A stretch of 64,000 nt of DNA from Rubritepida flocculans DSM 14296 (GCF_000425365.1 NZ_AUDH01000008.1:62001-126000); one strand, 5' to 3'; counted from the stretch's first letter, positions 42,505 to 53,927 are shown. The notes: generated from the letters alone by a model not told the origin. Program-made: numbers and translations.

Positions 42505-42929
42505 CAGCCCAGCCCCCCCCTGGGCAGCGGCAGGTCGAGCAGCCGGTCGAACAGCGCCCAGAGCAGCAGGCTCGTCCCGACCCCGGTGGCGAGCGCGGGC
42601 AGCGGCGCCGCGCCGAAGACGAGCGCCACCAGCCCCGCCAGCAGCGCCGTCGCCGGCAGGAAGCCGAGCGGGGCGAGCAGCAGCGCATAGCCCGCCATGG
42701 CCGCCACCAGCAGCCAGGGCGCGAGGCGGCGCTCGGGCCAGGCGAAGGGCTCCCCGCGCGGGATCAGCAGCAGCGCGCCGCAGACGCCCAGCACCGCCGC
42801 CACCGTGGTGGGAAAGCCGCGCGGGCCGAGCGGATCGGCCGCGAAGGGAACGACCAGCGACTGCGCCGAGAAGGCCGCCGCCGCGGCGAGCAGGATCAGC
42901 ACCGCCCCGAGCAGGCGCGAGGCCGTCAT
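42504..42929 (-). CDS. tctB: Tripartite tricarboxylate transporter small permease TctB
   Basis: Membrane protein of 141 residues with four hydrophobic segments, typical TctB length, and the family feature ADPLGPRGFPTTVA after the first helix. It assists TctA. It overlaps the tctC-like gene upstream by four bases and tctA downstream by one, so the three are translationally coupled. Sequence conservation in this family is low, and the assignment rests partly on position. Confidence 0.88.
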   Translation of the reverse strand: MTASRLLGAVLILLAAAAAFSAQSLVVPFAADPLGPRGFPTTVAAVLGVCGALLLIPRGEPFAWPERRLAPWLLVAAMAGYALLLAPLGFLPATALLAGLVALVFGAAPLPALATGVGTSLLLWALFDRLLDLPLPRGGLG

Positions 42930-43906
42930 GGCGCCTGCGTCACCAGCCCCACCTCGCGCGCGAGCTGGCGGAACTCCGCGGTGCGGCGCTTCGCCAGCGC
43001 CTCGTACTCGGCCCCGAGCAGGTTGAACTCGAACAGGCCCTGGGCGTTGCGCGCCTCGGCCCAGGCGGGGTGGGCGTGCAGGCGGCGCAGCGCCTCCACC
43101 CAGAAGGCGTAGGCGGCCTCGGGCATCTGCGGCGGGCCGTAGAAGCCGCGAATGATGGGCCAGTCCACCTCCACCCCCTGCTCGCGCGCCGTGGGCACGC
43201 CGGCGAAGACGCCGGGCAGGCGCTGCGGGGCGAGCACGGCGAGGAGGCGGATTTCCCCGGCCTCGAGCTGGCCGCGCACCTCGCTCGCATCGCCGGGAAA
43301 GACCTGGATGTGGCCGCCCAGCAGCGCGGCCATGGCCTGGCCGCCGCCCTCGAAGGGCACATAGCGCAGCCGGCGCGGGTCGGCCCCCGCCGCGCGCGCC
43401 ACCAGCGCGGCCTTGTGCCAGTCCTGGCTGCCCACCGCCCCGCCCGCGCCCATGGGCACGGAGGCGGCGTCGGCGCGCAGCGCGGCCACGAGATCGGCCA
43501 GCGTGGCGAAGCGGCTGTCGCGCCGCACGGCGATCACGCCGAAATCCGCGCCGATGGCGCCGATCCAGCGCACGTCGTTCTCGCCGAAGCGGCCGAAGCG
43601 CCCCTGCGCCATGTTGACCCAGGAGCCGGTGGAGACGGCGACGATCACGTTCGGGTCGCTGCGCCGCTGGGCGTTGATGTGGTTGATCGCCACCGCCCCG
43701 ATGCCGCCGGGCATGTTCTGCGTGCGGATGGCCGGCCCGACGATGCCGAGCTCGTTCAGCATGCGCGTGGTGAGGCGGCAGGTGAGGTCGAAGCCCCCGC
43801 CCGGCGCGGCGGGGGCGATGCATTCGGGGTTCTGCGGCGCGAAGCCCTGCGCCGCCGCGGCGGCGGGCAGCAGGGCGGCGGCGGCGAGCAGCGCGCGGCG
43901 GTGCAT
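42926..43906 (-). CDS. tctC: Tripartite tricarboxylate transporter receptor TctC
   Basis: Exported receptor of 326 residues with signal peptide MHRRALLAAAALLPAAAAA. The mature start PECIAPAAPGGGFDLTCR differs from the common RPIRIVVP-type opening, and NMPGGIGAVAINHI replaces the ENRPGG form, placing it in the TctC proper branch rather than the orphan Bug branch. It is the first gene of the tctCBA operon. The FAD oxidase gene upstream (ending 32 bases before) may use the transported compound. Confidence 0.9.
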   Translation of the reverse strand: MHRRALLAAAALLPAAAAAQGFAPQNPECIAPAAPGGGFDLTCRLTTRMLNELGIVGPAIRTQNMPGGIGAVAINHINAQRRSDPNVIVAVSTGSWVNMAQGRFGRFGENDVRWIGAIGADFGVIAVRRDSRFATLADLVAALRADAASVPMGAGGAVGSQDWHKAALVARAAGADPRRLRYVPFEGGGQAMAALLGGHIQVFPGDASEVRGQLEAGEIRLLAVLAPQRLPGVFAGVPTAREQGVEVDWPIIRGFYGPPQMPEAAYAFWVEALRRLHAHPAWAEARNAQGLFEFNLLGAEYEALAKRRTAEFRQLAREVGLVTQAP

Positions 43907-43938
43907 GGTCGTTCCTCTCTGCCGTGGTGCGGTGTGCG

Positions 43939-45249
43939 TCAGGCGGCGATCCGGTCCAGATGGTCGCGCAGGCGATACCAGCGCCCCACGATGGGCAGGA
44001 TCCAGTCCGGGTTGCCGTTGTAGAGGGGGCGGGCGGGGAAGGGCAGCCCGTCGAGGGCGAAGCCGGCATTGGCCGCGCCCGCCATCTTGAGCGCGGCGTT
44101 GTGGCCGAGCCAGCTCGCCATCGCCACGCCGCTGCCCTGGCAGCCGGCGGCGTAGTGCACCCCCGCCTCGACGCCCAGATGCGGGAGGTGATCGAAGGTC
44201 ATCGCCACCTGGCCGGCCCAGGCGTGGGTGAGGCGCACCGCGGCCAGTTCGGGGAACACCGCGCGCATCATCGCATGCAGCCGCTCCGCCGCCGCGCGCA
44301 GGCCCTGCAGGCCGAAGCCCGCGCGCCCGCCCCAGAGCACGCGCCGCCCGTCCGGCGAGGGGCGGAAGTAGTTCAGCACGCGCTTCGTGTCGCTGACCAT
44401 GCGCCGGCGGGGGAAGAGCGCCTCCACGCGCGCCTCGCCGATCTCCTCCGTGGCGATGATGGTGCTGCCCACCGGGATGAGCCGGCGCGCGAGCCAGGGC
44501 ATGGGCCCGCCGCGCGAGTAGCCGTTGGTGGCCATCAGCACGGCGTCGGCGCGCATCTCGCCCGCGCTGCCGTGCAGCCGGAACCCGGCGCCCTCGCGCG
44601 AGAGGGCGGCCACGCGCACGCCGTCCACCAGCCGCGCCCCCGCGCGCTCGGCGGCGGCGGCGAGGCCGCGGGCGTATTTGCCCGGATGCAGGCTTCCCGC
44701 GCCCTCGGCGAAGAGGCCGCCGTGGTAGTGGTCGCTGCCCAGGAAATCACGCTGCTCCGCGCGCGGGACGATGCGCGCGGGCAGGCCCGAAATCTCCTCG
44801 ATGCGCGCGCGGGTGGCCGCGAGCGCCTCGAGGTGGCGCGGCGTCCAGGCCGCGACGAAACGGCCCGAGCGCACATAGTCGCAGGCGATGGCCTCGCGGG
44901 CGATCAGCTCCTCGATGAAGGGGAAGCTCGCGCCGCAGGCGCGCGCGATCTCGGCCGCGCGCTCGGGGCCGAAGTTCCGCTCGAGCGGCCCGCGCGCCAC
45001 CTTGAGCCCGCCCGAGACCATGCCGCCATTGCGCGAGGAGGCGCCCCAGCCGATGCGCTCGGCGTCCAGCACCACCACCTCGTGACCCAGCCGCGCGAGG
45101 GTGAGCGCGGCGGAAAGCCCCGTGTAGCCGCCGCCCACGATCGCCACGCGGGTGCGCGCGGGCAGGGCGGCGTCGCGCCGCGGCGGCTCGGCCGCCTCCC
45201 ACCAGTAGGGCCGCTCCTGGAACTCCGCCGCGAAGATGCTTCCGCCCAT
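43939..45249 (-). CDS. FAD-dependent oxidoreductase (DAO family)
   Basis: Flavoprotein of 436 residues with VAIVGGGYTGLSAALTLARL near 48-67 and GWGASSRNGGMVSGG, the hallmark of PuuB-like amine oxidases in the DAO family. The N-terminal FQERPYWWEAAEPP segment is common in this subgroup. The ATG at 45247-45249 was chosen over an in-frame start 14 codons upstream. It is followed by tctCBA on the same strand and is a paralogue of the oxidase at 7851-9122. It is divergent from the amidohydrolase operon. Confidence 0.85.
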   Translation of the reverse strand: MGGSIFAAEFQERPYWWEAAEPPRRDAALPARTRVAIVGGGYTGLSAALTLARLGHEVVVLDAERIGWGASSRNGGMVSGGLKVARGPLERNFGPERAAEIARACGASFPFIEELIAREAIACDYVRSGRFVAAWTPRHLEALAATRARIEEISGLPARIVPRAEQRDFLGSDHYHGGLFAEGAGSLHPGKYARGLAAAAERAGARLVDGVRVAALSREGAGFRLHGSAGEMRADAVLMATNGYSRGGPMPWLARRLIPVGSTIIATEEIGEARVEALFPRRRMVSDTKRVLNYFRPSPDGRRVLWGGRAGFGLQGLRAAAERLHAMMRAVFPELAAVRLTHAWAGQVAMTFDHLPHLGVEAGVHYAAGCQGSGVAMASWLGHNAALKMAGAANAGFALDGLPFPARPLYNGNPDWILPIVGRWYRLRDHLDRIAA

Positions 45250-45344
45250 GGCCGCGCGCCTCCCTCGCTGCCCAGCCCGTGAGCGTGCCACGCGCGGCGC
45301 GCGCCCCGGAAGGGGGGCCGGCGGTTGACGCGGGGCGCGCAGCC

Positions 45345-47000
45345 ATGAAGCATGCCGCGCGAAGCGACGAGGGGGCGGGTTTGACGGCGGAGATCATCCT
45401 CACGGGCGGCGTGGTGTTTCGCGGACTGGCCGAGGGCATGGCGCAGGCGCTGGCCATCGGCGGGGGGCGGGTGATCGCCGTCGGCACGGATGAGGAGATC
45501 GAATCGCTGGCCGGCCCCGGCACGCGGCGCGTGGCGCTGGACGGGCGCATGGCGATTCCGGCCTTCCACGAGGCGCACATGCATCTGCTGCCCTACGGGC
45601 TCGGCCTCGGGATGGTGAATCTGCGCGCGGAGGAGGTGCGCTCGCTCGAGGAGATGCGCCGGCGCCTGCGCGCCGCGGCCGAGCGCACGCCGCGCGGCGA
45701 ATGGGTGCTGGGCCGGGGCTACGATCACGGCGCGCTCGACATCGCGCGCCATCCCACCGTAGCCGAGCTCGACGCCGCCGTGCCCGACCACCCGCTCTTC
45801 ATCATGCGAAGCTGCGGGCACATGGGCGTGGCGAACAGCGCCGCCCTGCGCGCGGCCGGAATCGGCCACAACACGCCCGATCCGGAGGGCGGCGTGATCG
45901 AGCGGCGCGACGGCGCGCTGACGGGGCTGATCCAGGAGCGCGCGCTCGCTCTCATCAAGGCCGCGATTCCCGCGCCTGACACCGCGCGCATGGTGGAGGC
46001 GATCGAGGCCGCGGGGCGGCGCCTCGCCGCGCTCGGCTTCGCCTCCGCCACCGACATGAACGTGGGCATGACGGCCGACATGGCCGAGCTCGCCGCCTAC
46101 GCCCGCGCGGCGGAGGAGGGGCGCTGCCTGCAGCGCATGTGGCTCGTGCTCGCGGGCAATCCCGAGGGCATCGCCGCGGAGGCCTGGCAGGCCGGCATGC
46201 GGCCCTGGCGGCCCGGCGACGATCCGGACGCGCTGCTGCGCTGGGGCGCGGTGAAGGTGTTCGCCGACGGCTCGGCCGGCGGGCTGACGGCCGCCTTCTT
46301 CGATCCCTATCTGGTGGGGAACACCACCGGCGTCCTCACCTTCCCGACCGGGACGATCCACGCGCTGCTCGCGGCCTACCACGCGCAGGGCTGGCAGCTC
46401 GACATCCACGCCATCGGCGATGCGGCGATCGAGCAGGTGCTGAGCGGCATGGAGGCGGCCGGGGCCACGCCCGAGCGCCGCCACCGCATCGAGCATTGCG
46501 GCTTCGTCACGCCGGCGCACCGGCGGCGGATGCGCGCGCGCGGCATCCTGCCCGTGCCGCAGCCCGTGTTCATGTACGAGTTCGGCGATCTCTACCGCCG
46601 CAACCTCGGCCCCGCGCGGGCCGACCACGCCTACCCCATGCGCAGCTGGCTGGAGGAGGGTCATCATCCCAGCGCGTCGTCGGACTGCCCGGTCTCGACG
46701 GTGGATCCCTTCGTCAACCTCTTCGCCATGGTCACGCGGCGCACCAACCAGGGCACGGTGATGGGGCCGGAGGAGCGCCTTTCGCTGGCCGAGGCGCTGC
46801 ACTGCTACACTTGGTGCGGCGCCTACAGCAGCTTCGTCGAGCACCGGCGCGGCAGGCTGGAGCCCGGGATGGACGCGGACATCGCCGTGCTGAGCCGGGA
46901 TCTGACGGCGCTCTCCCCCGAGGAATATCTGGGCGTGGAGGCGCATCTGACGCTGCGCGGCGGCCTGCCCATCTTCGACCGGCACGGGGAGCTCGCCTGA
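45345..47000 (+). CDS. YtcJ-type amidohydrolase (family 3)
   Basis: Metal-dependent hydrolase of 551 residues with the HxH pair in HEAHMHLLP, histidines in DIHAIGDAA and RIEHCGF, and the catalytic Asp in SSDCPVST. YtcJ-type enzymes hydrolyse N-acyl or cyclic amide bonds; most have unknown substrates. The ATG at 45345 is used; a TTG at 45381 is an alternative start that would remove a charged leader. It is the first gene of an operon with a peptide-type ABC transporter, its stop overlapping the permease start by one base, so its substrate is probably imported by that system. Confidence 0.85.
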   Translation: MKHAARSDEGAGLTAEIILTGGVVFRGLAEGMAQALAIGGGRVIAVGTDEEIESLAGPGTRRVALDGRMAIPAFHEAHMHLLPYGLGLGMVNLRAEEVRSLEEMRRRLRAAAERTPRGEWVLGRGYDHGALDIARHPTVAELDAAVPDHPLFIMRSCGHMGVANSAALRAAGIGHNTPDPEGGVIERRDGALTGLIQERALALIKAAIPAPDTARMVEAIEAAGRRLAALGFASATDMNVGMTADMAELAAYARAAEEGRCLQRMWLVLAGNPEGIAAEAWQAGMRPWRPGDDPDALLRWGAVKVFADGSAGGLTAAFFDPYLVGNTTGVLTFPTGTIHALLAAYHAQGWQLDIHAIGDAAIEQVLSGMEAAGATPERRHRIEHCGFVTPAHRRRMRARGILPVPQPVFMYEFGDLYRRNLGPARADHAYPMRSWLEEGHHPSASSDCPVSTVDPFVNLFAMVTRRTNQGTVMGPEERLSLAEALHCYTWCGAYSSFVEHRRGRLEPGMDADIAVLSRDLTALSPEEYLGVEAHLTLRGGLPIFDRHGELA

Positions 47001-47941
47001 TGCTGCGCCACGCGCTGCACCGCTTCGCCCTCGCCGTGCCCGTGCTGTTCGGCGTGCTGCTCATCGGCTTCCTGCTGATGCAGGTGGTCCCGACGGACCC
47101 CGCGACGGTGCGCGCGGGGCCGCAGGCCACGCAGGAGGTGATCGCGGAAATCCGCCGGGAGCTCGGGCTCGACCAGCCGATCTGGGTGCAGTTCGGCCTC
47201 TATATCTGGCGGCTCGCGCAGGGGGATCTCGGCGTCTCCATCATCAACAACGTGCCGGTGACGCAGGAGCTGGGCGCCACCATCGGCCCGACGCTCGAGC
47301 TGATGTTCGCCGCGCTTGTCTGGTCCATCCCCTCGGGCATCCTGCTCGGCACGGTGGCGGCCTACTGGCGCGGCTCGCTGCTCGACAGGCTGATCATGGC
47401 GGTGAGCGTGGCGGGCGTGTCGGTGCCCGTGTTCTTCCTCGGCCTGGTGCTGATCTGGTTCGTGGGCTTCCAGTGGCAGCTCCTGCCCTTCACGGGGCGG
47501 GCGGGGCCGCTGTGGACGCTGGACGGGCTGCTCGCGATCATCCTGCCCGCCGTCACGCTGGGCGGCGTCTTCGTCGGCCCCGTGGCGCGCATGACGCGCA
47601 CGGCGGTGGTGGATGCGCTGGGCGCGGAGCATGTGCGCACCGCCCGCGCCAAGGGGCTGACGGAGCGCCTCGTGGTGCTGCGCCACGCGCTGCGCAACGC
47701 GCTGATCCCCGTCATCACCCTCATCGGCCTGCAGATCGGCTTCCTGCTGGGCGGGGCGGTGGTGACGGAGACCATCTTCTCCTGGCCGGGCGTCGGGCGG
47801 CTTGCGGTGGGCGCCATTCTCTCCTCCGATTTCCCGATGGCGCAGGGCACCATCATCGTCCTCTCGGCGGGGTTCATCGTGATCAACCTGGTCGTGGACC
47901 TGCTCTATGCGGTGCTCGACCCGCGGGTGCGCCAGTCGTGA
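47000..47941 (+). CDS. Peptide/nickel-type ABC transporter permease (DppB-like)
   Basis: Inner-membrane permease of 313 residues with six hydrophobic segments, an N-terminal helix followed by the periplasmic RRELGLDQPIWVQFG region, and the EAA loop EHVRTARAKGLTERLVVLRH. Length and layout match DppB. It pairs with the next gene to form the channel. The start overlaps the amidohydrolase stop by one base and the stop overlaps the next GTG start by four. Confidence 0.92.
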   Translation: MLRHALHRFALAVPVLFGVLLIGFLLMQVVPTDPATVRAGPQATQEVIAEIRRELGLDQPIWVQFGLYIWRLAQGDLGVSIINNVPVTQELGATIGPTLELMFAALVWSIPSGILLGTVAAYWRGSLLDRLIMAVSVAGVSVPVFFLGLVLIWFVGFQWQLLPFTGRAGPLWTLDGLLAIILPAVTLGGVFVGPVARMTRTAVVDALGAEHVRTARAKGLTERLVVLRHALRNALIPVITLIGLQIGFLLGGAVVTETIFSWPGVGRLAVGAILSSDFPMAQGTIIVLSAGFIVINLVVDLLYAVLDPRVRQS

Positions 47942-48810
47942 GCGCGACCGCCGCCCCCGCCGCCCTGCCCGAGGCGCCGCGCCGGCCCTCGCCGCTGCGC
48001 ATGCTGCTGCGCGACGCGGCGGCGGCGGCGAGCCTCGTCTTCGTCGTGCTGGTGGTGCTGGCCGCGCTGCTGGCGGACGTGATCTCCCCGCACGATCCTT
48101 TCGCGACCGACCTGATGGCCATCATGCAGCCGCCCTCGGCGCAGTACTGGCTGGGCACGGACGGGCAGGGGAGGGACATCCTCTCGCGCATGATCCACGG
48201 GCTGCGGGTGACGTTGGGCATGGGCCTCGCCTCGCTGGTGGCGGGCGGGCTGCTCGGCGCGCTGATCGGCTTCATGGCGGCCTTCTACAAGCGGCTCGAC
48301 GGGCTGCTGATGCGGCTGATGGACATGCTGCTGAGCTTCCCGGCCATCCTGTTCGGCCTGGCGCTGGCGGCGATCTTCGGGCCGGGGCTCGTCAGCGTCG
48401 TGATCGCGCTCTCCATCGCCACCGTGCCGCTGATGGCGCGCATCGTGCGCGGGGCGGCGCTGGTGGTGATGGGCCTCGACTACATCGAGGCGGCGCGCGC
48501 CATCGGCATGAGCGACGCGCGGCTGATCCTGCGCCATGTGGCGCCGAACTGCCTCTCGCCCATCTTCGTCTTCGCCACGCTGCGGCTGGGGCAGGTGATC
48601 CTGCTCGGCTCGGCGCTCTCCTTCCTCGGCCTCGGCGCGCAGCCGCCCACGGCGGAGCTCGGCGCCATGGCCGCGCAGGGGCGCAACTTCCTCTTCATCG
48701 CGCCGCACATCAGCGTGATCCCCTCGCTCGGGATCTTCGCCATCGTGCTGGCCTTCAACGTGCTCGGGGACGCGCTGCGCGACGCGCTCGACCCCAAGCT
48801 GCGCATCTGA
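47938..48810 (+). CDS. Peptide/nickel-type ABC transporter permease (DppC-like)
   Basis: Second permease, 290 residues, with a GTG start overlapping the DppB-like stop. It has the DppC signature HWLGTD-type region (YWLGTDGQGRDILSRMIHG), the EAA loop DYIEAARAIGMSDARLILRH and the GSALSFLGLGAQPPTAELG segment near the C-terminus. All are typical of the family. It acts with the DppB-like subunit and the two ATPases encoded downstream. Confidence 0.92.
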   Translation: MSATAAPAALPEAPRRPSPLRMLLRDAAAAASLVFVVLVVLAALLADVISPHDPFATDLMAIMQPPSAQYWLGTDGQGRDILSRMIHGLRVTLGMGLASLVAGGLLGALIGFMAAFYKRLDGLLMRLMDMLLSFPAILFGLALAAIFGPGLVSVVIALSIATVPLMARIVRGAALVVMGLDYIEAARAIGMSDARLILRHVAPNCLSPIFVFATLRLGQVILLGSALSFLGLGAQPPTAELGAMAAQGRNFLFIAPHISVIPSLGIFAIVLAFNVLGDALRDALDPKLRI

Positions 48811-48830
48811 ACCACGCAGGGAGACAAGGC

Positions 48831-50435
48831 ATGACCACGTCCTGGAAACGCGCATGGCTGGGGGGGCTCGCGGCGCTGGCCCTTGCGGGAACGGCGGCGG
48901 CGCAGACGCAGCCGCGCAACCAGATCACTATCATGCGCGAGATCGACAGCGACCGTTACGATCCGCACCGCTCCACCGCGCTCGCGGCGGGCGAGGTGAT
49001 CTCGATGCTCTCGGACACGCTGGTCAATCTCGACTTCGACATGCGCACGGTGGTGCCCGGCCTCGCCGAACGCTGGGAGGTGACGCCCGACGGCCTCACC
49101 TACACCTTCCACCTGCGCAGCGACGTGACCTTCTGCGACGGCAAGCCCTTCACCGCCGCCGACATGGCCTTCAGCCTGAACCGCTGGATCGGCCGCACCA
49201 CGCCGCGCGTCACCTCGCCCGTCGCCTGGCGCGCGGGCGACGTGAAGGAAATCCGCGCCACCGGCCCGCACACGCTGGTCTATGAGCTGAACCGGCCGCA
49301 TTCGGAGCTTCTGCCCAACCTCGCGCTCTTCTTCGGCGCGGCGGTGGATCCCGCGACCGTCGAGCGGCTCGGCGACAATTTCGGCGTGCAGGGCTTCAAC
49401 GGCACCGGGCCCTTCTGCTGGGCCTCCTGGACGCCGCGCAACGAGATGGTGCTGACGCGCCACCCCAACTACCGCTGGGGCCCGCCCATCCTGCAGAACC
49501 GCGGCCCCGCCCATGTCGAGCGCATCGTCTGGCGCGTGATCCCCGAGGCCGCGGCGCGCGTGGCCGCGCTGCAGGCGGGCCAGGCCGACATCACGCAATA
49601 CATCCCCGAGGCGTTCTGGGACACGCTGCGCCGCGTGCCCACCATCCAGGTCTCCGACCAGCCCAACTATTTCTGGGACCACTACCTCGGCTTCAAGGTG
49701 ACGCGCCCCGTGGCGAACGACGTGGCGATCCGCCGCGCCTTCCACATGGCGGTGGACCGGCCCGCGCTGGTGCGCGCCGTCTGGTCCGGCCACGCCACCC
49801 CCGCGCGCGGCATCATCAACCCCCGCGCGCTCGACTACGATCCCGAAAGCGACCGCCTGGTGCCCGACTACAACCCCGACGCGGCGCGCCGCATGCTGGA
49901 CGAGGCCGGCTGGCGCGTCGGGCCCGACGGCATCCGCGTGAAGGACGGCCAGCGCGCCACGCTCACGCTCTTCGCCATCAACACGCTCTCGAACCAGCGC
50001 ATGGGCGAGATCATCCAGCAGGCGGTGCGCCAGGTGGGGATCGAGCTGCGCATCCAGCTCTTCGACGCCACCGTGGCCTGGGGCCGGCTCGCGACCCAGG
50101 ACTATGACGTGCTGTTCCTGAGCTACCCCTACATCTCGGCGAACGACGCGCTGAACCTCTACTGGCACAGCCGCAACCGGCCCACGCCCAACCGCATGAA
50201 CTGGGCCGATCCGCAGACCGACGCCTGGCTGGAGGAGGGGCGCAGCGCCATCGACCCGGCCGTGCGCGCGCGCGCCATGGCGAACATCCAGCGCCAGCTT
50301 AACGAGGCGGCGCCCTGGCTGAACGTCGCGCACACGCAGCTCAACGTGTTCTCGACGCGCCGCGTCGAGGGCGCGCGGGCGCATGGCATCTACGGCATCG
50401 GGATCTTCAAGGGTCTCGACCTGCGCGTGCGCTGA
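48831..50435 (+). CDS. Peptide/nickel-type ABC transporter substrate-binding protein (family 5)
   Basis: Exported solute-binding protein of 534 residues, signal peptide to about residue 26 (ALALAGTAAAQ). The mature part follows the SBP_bac_5 layout, with LVPGLAERWEV-type residues (VVPGLAERWEVTPDGLTYTF), FHLRSDVTFCDGKPFTAADM and the central lobe FWDHYLGFKV. Ligands of the family include peptides, opines and metal chelates. A GGGAGACAAGG region precedes the ATG, 20 bases after the permease stop. Confidence 0.92.
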   Translation: MTTSWKRAWLGGLAALALAGTAAAQTQPRNQITIMREIDSDRYDPHRSTALAAGEVISMLSDTLVNLDFDMRTVVPGLAERWEVTPDGLTYTFHLRSDVTFCDGKPFTAADMAFSLNRWIGRTTPRVTSPVAWRAGDVKEIRATGPHTLVYELNRPHSELLPNLALFFGAAVDPATVERLGDNFGVQGFNGTGPFCWASWTPRNEMVLTRHPNYRWGPPILQNRGPAHVERIVWRVIPEAAARVAALQAGQADITQYIPEAFWDTLRRVPTIQVSDQPNYFWDHYLGFKVTRPVANDVAIRRAFHMAVDRPALVRAVWSGHATPARGIINPRALDYDPESDRLVPDYNPDAARRMLDEAGWRVGPDGIRVKDGQRATLTLFAINTLSNQRMGEIIQQAVRQVGIELRIQLFDATVAWGRLATQDYDVLFLSYPYISANDALNLYWHSRNRPTPNRMNWADPQTDAWLEEGRSAIDPAVRARAMANIQRQLNEAAPWLNVAHTQLNVFSTRRVEGARAHGIYGIGIFKGLDLRVR

Positions 50436-50450
50436 GGGAGGAACGCCGCC

Positions 50451-51880
50451 ATGTCCGTCACGCTGATCAAGGGCGCCGAGCTCATCGTCGCCTGGGACGC
50501 TTCGGAGAAGCGCCACGCCTACATGCCCGATGGGGATCTCGCCTTCGAGGACGGCGTGATCCGCTTCGTCGGCCGCGGCTATGACGGCGTGGCGGATGCG
50601 GTGGTGGACGGGCGCGGGCTGATGGTGATGCCCGGGCTCGTCAACATCCACTCGCACCCGACGAGCGAGCCGATGAACAAGGGGCTGCTGGACGAGATCG
50701 GCAGCCCCGGCCTCTACAACTCCTCGCTCTACGAGTTCATGCCCATCTTCCGCAGCGACGCGGAAGCCATCCCGGACTGCGTGCGCGTCGCGCTGTCCGA
50801 GCTGCTGCTCTCCGGCGTCACCACGCTGTGCGACCTTTCCATGGCCCATCCGGGCTGGCTCGACCTGCTGGCCGAGGCCGGCATGCGCGTGTGCATCGCG
50901 CCGATGTTCAAGTCGGCGCGCTGGTTCACGAAGAACGGGCATCTCGTCGAATACGAGTGGGACGTGAAGGCCGGCGAGAAGGCGATGGCCGAGGCCTTCT
51001 TGCTCATCGAGCGTGCGGAGCAGCACCCCTCGGGCCTGCTGTTCGGCATGGCCTGCCCCGCGCAGATCGACACCTGCACGCCCGAGCTGCTGCGCGATTC
51101 CCGCGCCGAGGCGCGCGCGCGCGGCATCTCCTGGCAGATCCACGCCGCGCAGTCGGTGGTGGAGTTCCACGAGATCACGCGCCGCCACGGGCTCACGCCC
51201 ATCCAGTGGCTGCACGAGATGGGGCTGCTCGACCGGCAGAGCATCATCGGCCACGGCATCTTCCTCGACGACCACCCGAGCACGCGCTGGCACACCGAGC
51301 GCGACCTCGACATCCTCGCCGAGACGGGCACCACCGTCGCCCATTGTCCCACGGTCTTCGCGCGGCGGGGAATCACGCTCAAGGATTTCGGGCGCTATCG
51401 GCGGCGCGGGGTGAATCTCGGCATCGGCACCGACACCTACCCGCACAACATGCTGGACGAACTCCGCCTCGTCGCCTACCTCGCGCGCACCCAGGCGGGC
51501 AATCCGCGCACCATGTCCACCACCGACCTCTTCGACGCCGCCACCATCGGCGGCGCGAAGGCGCTGGGGCGCGAGGACATCGGCCGCCTCGCACCCGGCG
51601 CGCGCGCCGACATCGTGCTGGTGGACGCGACGCACCCGCGCATGCAGCCGCGCCACGATCCCGTCCGCTCCCTCATCTACGCCGCGGGCGACCGCGCGGT
51701 GAAGGACGTCTATGTGGACGGGCGCAAGGTGGTGGGCGACGGCGAGGTGCTGACCATGGACTTCCGCCAGGCCGCGGCGCATCTCGCCGAGGCGCAGAAG
51801 CGCATCGTCGCCCGCGCGCCCGAGCAGGACTGGGCGCATCGCCCGGTGGACAAGATCGCCCCCCCGACCTTCCGCTGGCT

Positions 51881-51884
<4 letters not shown>
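50451..51884 (+). CDS. Amidohydrolase/deaminase of the TrzN-SAH deaminase group
   Basis: Mononuclear amidohydrolase of 477 residues with the full metal set: HxH in [11 protein letters not shown] in WQIHAAQ, H in [10 protein letters not shown] and D in [10 protein letters not shown]. This layout is shared by S-adenosylhomocysteine/methylthioadenosine deaminases, guanine deaminase-like enzymes and triazine hydrolases. It probably removes an amino or other leaving group from a heterocycle. It sits inside the transporter operon, between the binding protein and the first ATPase, whose GTG start overlaps its stop by four bases, so it likely acts on the imported compound. Confidence 0.87.
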
Positions 51885-52869
<985 letters not shown>

Positions 52870-52873
<4 letters not shown>

Positions 52874-53919
52874 GCGCGCCGCTGCTCGAGGTCGCGGGCC
52901 TCGCCAAGCACTACCCCGTAAAACGTGGGCTGATCCTCGCGAAGCAGATCGGCACGGTGCGCGCGGTGGATGGCGTCTCCTTCACGCTGCAGCGCGGCGA
53001 GACCCTCGCCCTGGTGGGCGAGAGCGGCTGCGGCAAATCCACCACCGCGCGCCTCGTGCTGCGGCTCATCGAGCCGAGCGCGGGCGAGGTGCGTTTCGAG
53101 GGGCGCGACATCACCTCGCTCGACCGCGCCGATCTCAAGGCCTTCCGCCGCCGCGCGCAGATCGTCTTCCAGGATCCCTACGCCTCGCTCAACCCGCGCT
53201 ACACGGTGGGGCGCACCATCGCCGAGCCCATGGAGGTGCACGGCGTCCGCGATGAGGCGAGCCGCCGCGCGCGGGTGGAGGAGCTGCTCCGCCTCGTCGG
53301 CCTCGCCCCCTACCACGCCGAGCGTTTCCCGCACGAGTTCTCGGGCGGGCAGCGCCAGCGCATCGGCATCGCCCGCGCGCTCGCCGTCGAGCCCGACCTC
53401 GTGGTGTGCGACGAGCCCGTCTCGGCGCTGGACGTCTCGATCCAGGCGCAGGTGGTGAACCTGCTCGCCGATCTGCAGAAGCGCCTGGGCCTCGCCTACC
53501 TCTTCATCGCGCATGACCTCGCGGTGGTGAAGCATGTCGCCGACCGCATCGCGGTGATGTATCTCGGCAAGATCGTGGAGATCGCGGAGAAGCGCGCGCT
53601 TTTCGCCAATCCCTGCCACCCCTACACGCGCGCGCTGCTGGCCGCGATCCCGCACCCCGATCCGCGCCGGCGCGGGCAGGTCACGCCGCTCGGCGGCGAT
53701 GTGCCCTCGCCGCTCAACCCGCCGCCCGGCTGCCGTTTCCACACCCGCTGCCCCTTCGCGCGCGACATCTGCCGCGAGAAGGAGCCCGCGCTGGCGAACG
53801 GCGTGGCCTGCCATTTGGCGGAGGAACTGCCGCCGGCGGGGCTCGACTTCTCGGGCGGGCTGGCGCCCAATGCGGCGAAGCGCCTCGCCCTCTACGCGAA
53901 GGCGGCCGAGAACGCCTGA
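52870..53919 (+). CDS. Peptide/nickel-type ABC transporter ATP-binding protein (DppF-like)
   Basis: Second ATPase, 349 residues, with Walker [11 protein letters not shown]-loop [12 protein letters not shown], signature FSGGQRQRI (Phe in place of Leu, normal for DppF) and Walker [14 protein letters not shown]. The C-terminal domain again has the cysteine set [14 protein letters not shown]. It forms a heterodimer with the DppD-like protein. The Fe-alcohol dehydrogenase gene follows after eight bases on the same strand. Confidence 0.93.
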
Positions 53920-53927
53920 GGAACGCC

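Noticed and set aside
43939-45249. The two DAO-family oxidases (7851-9122 and 43939-45249) as a recent duplication
   Set aside because: They share family motifs, but their N-termini and linker sequences differ widely, so they are old paralogues or separately acquired.
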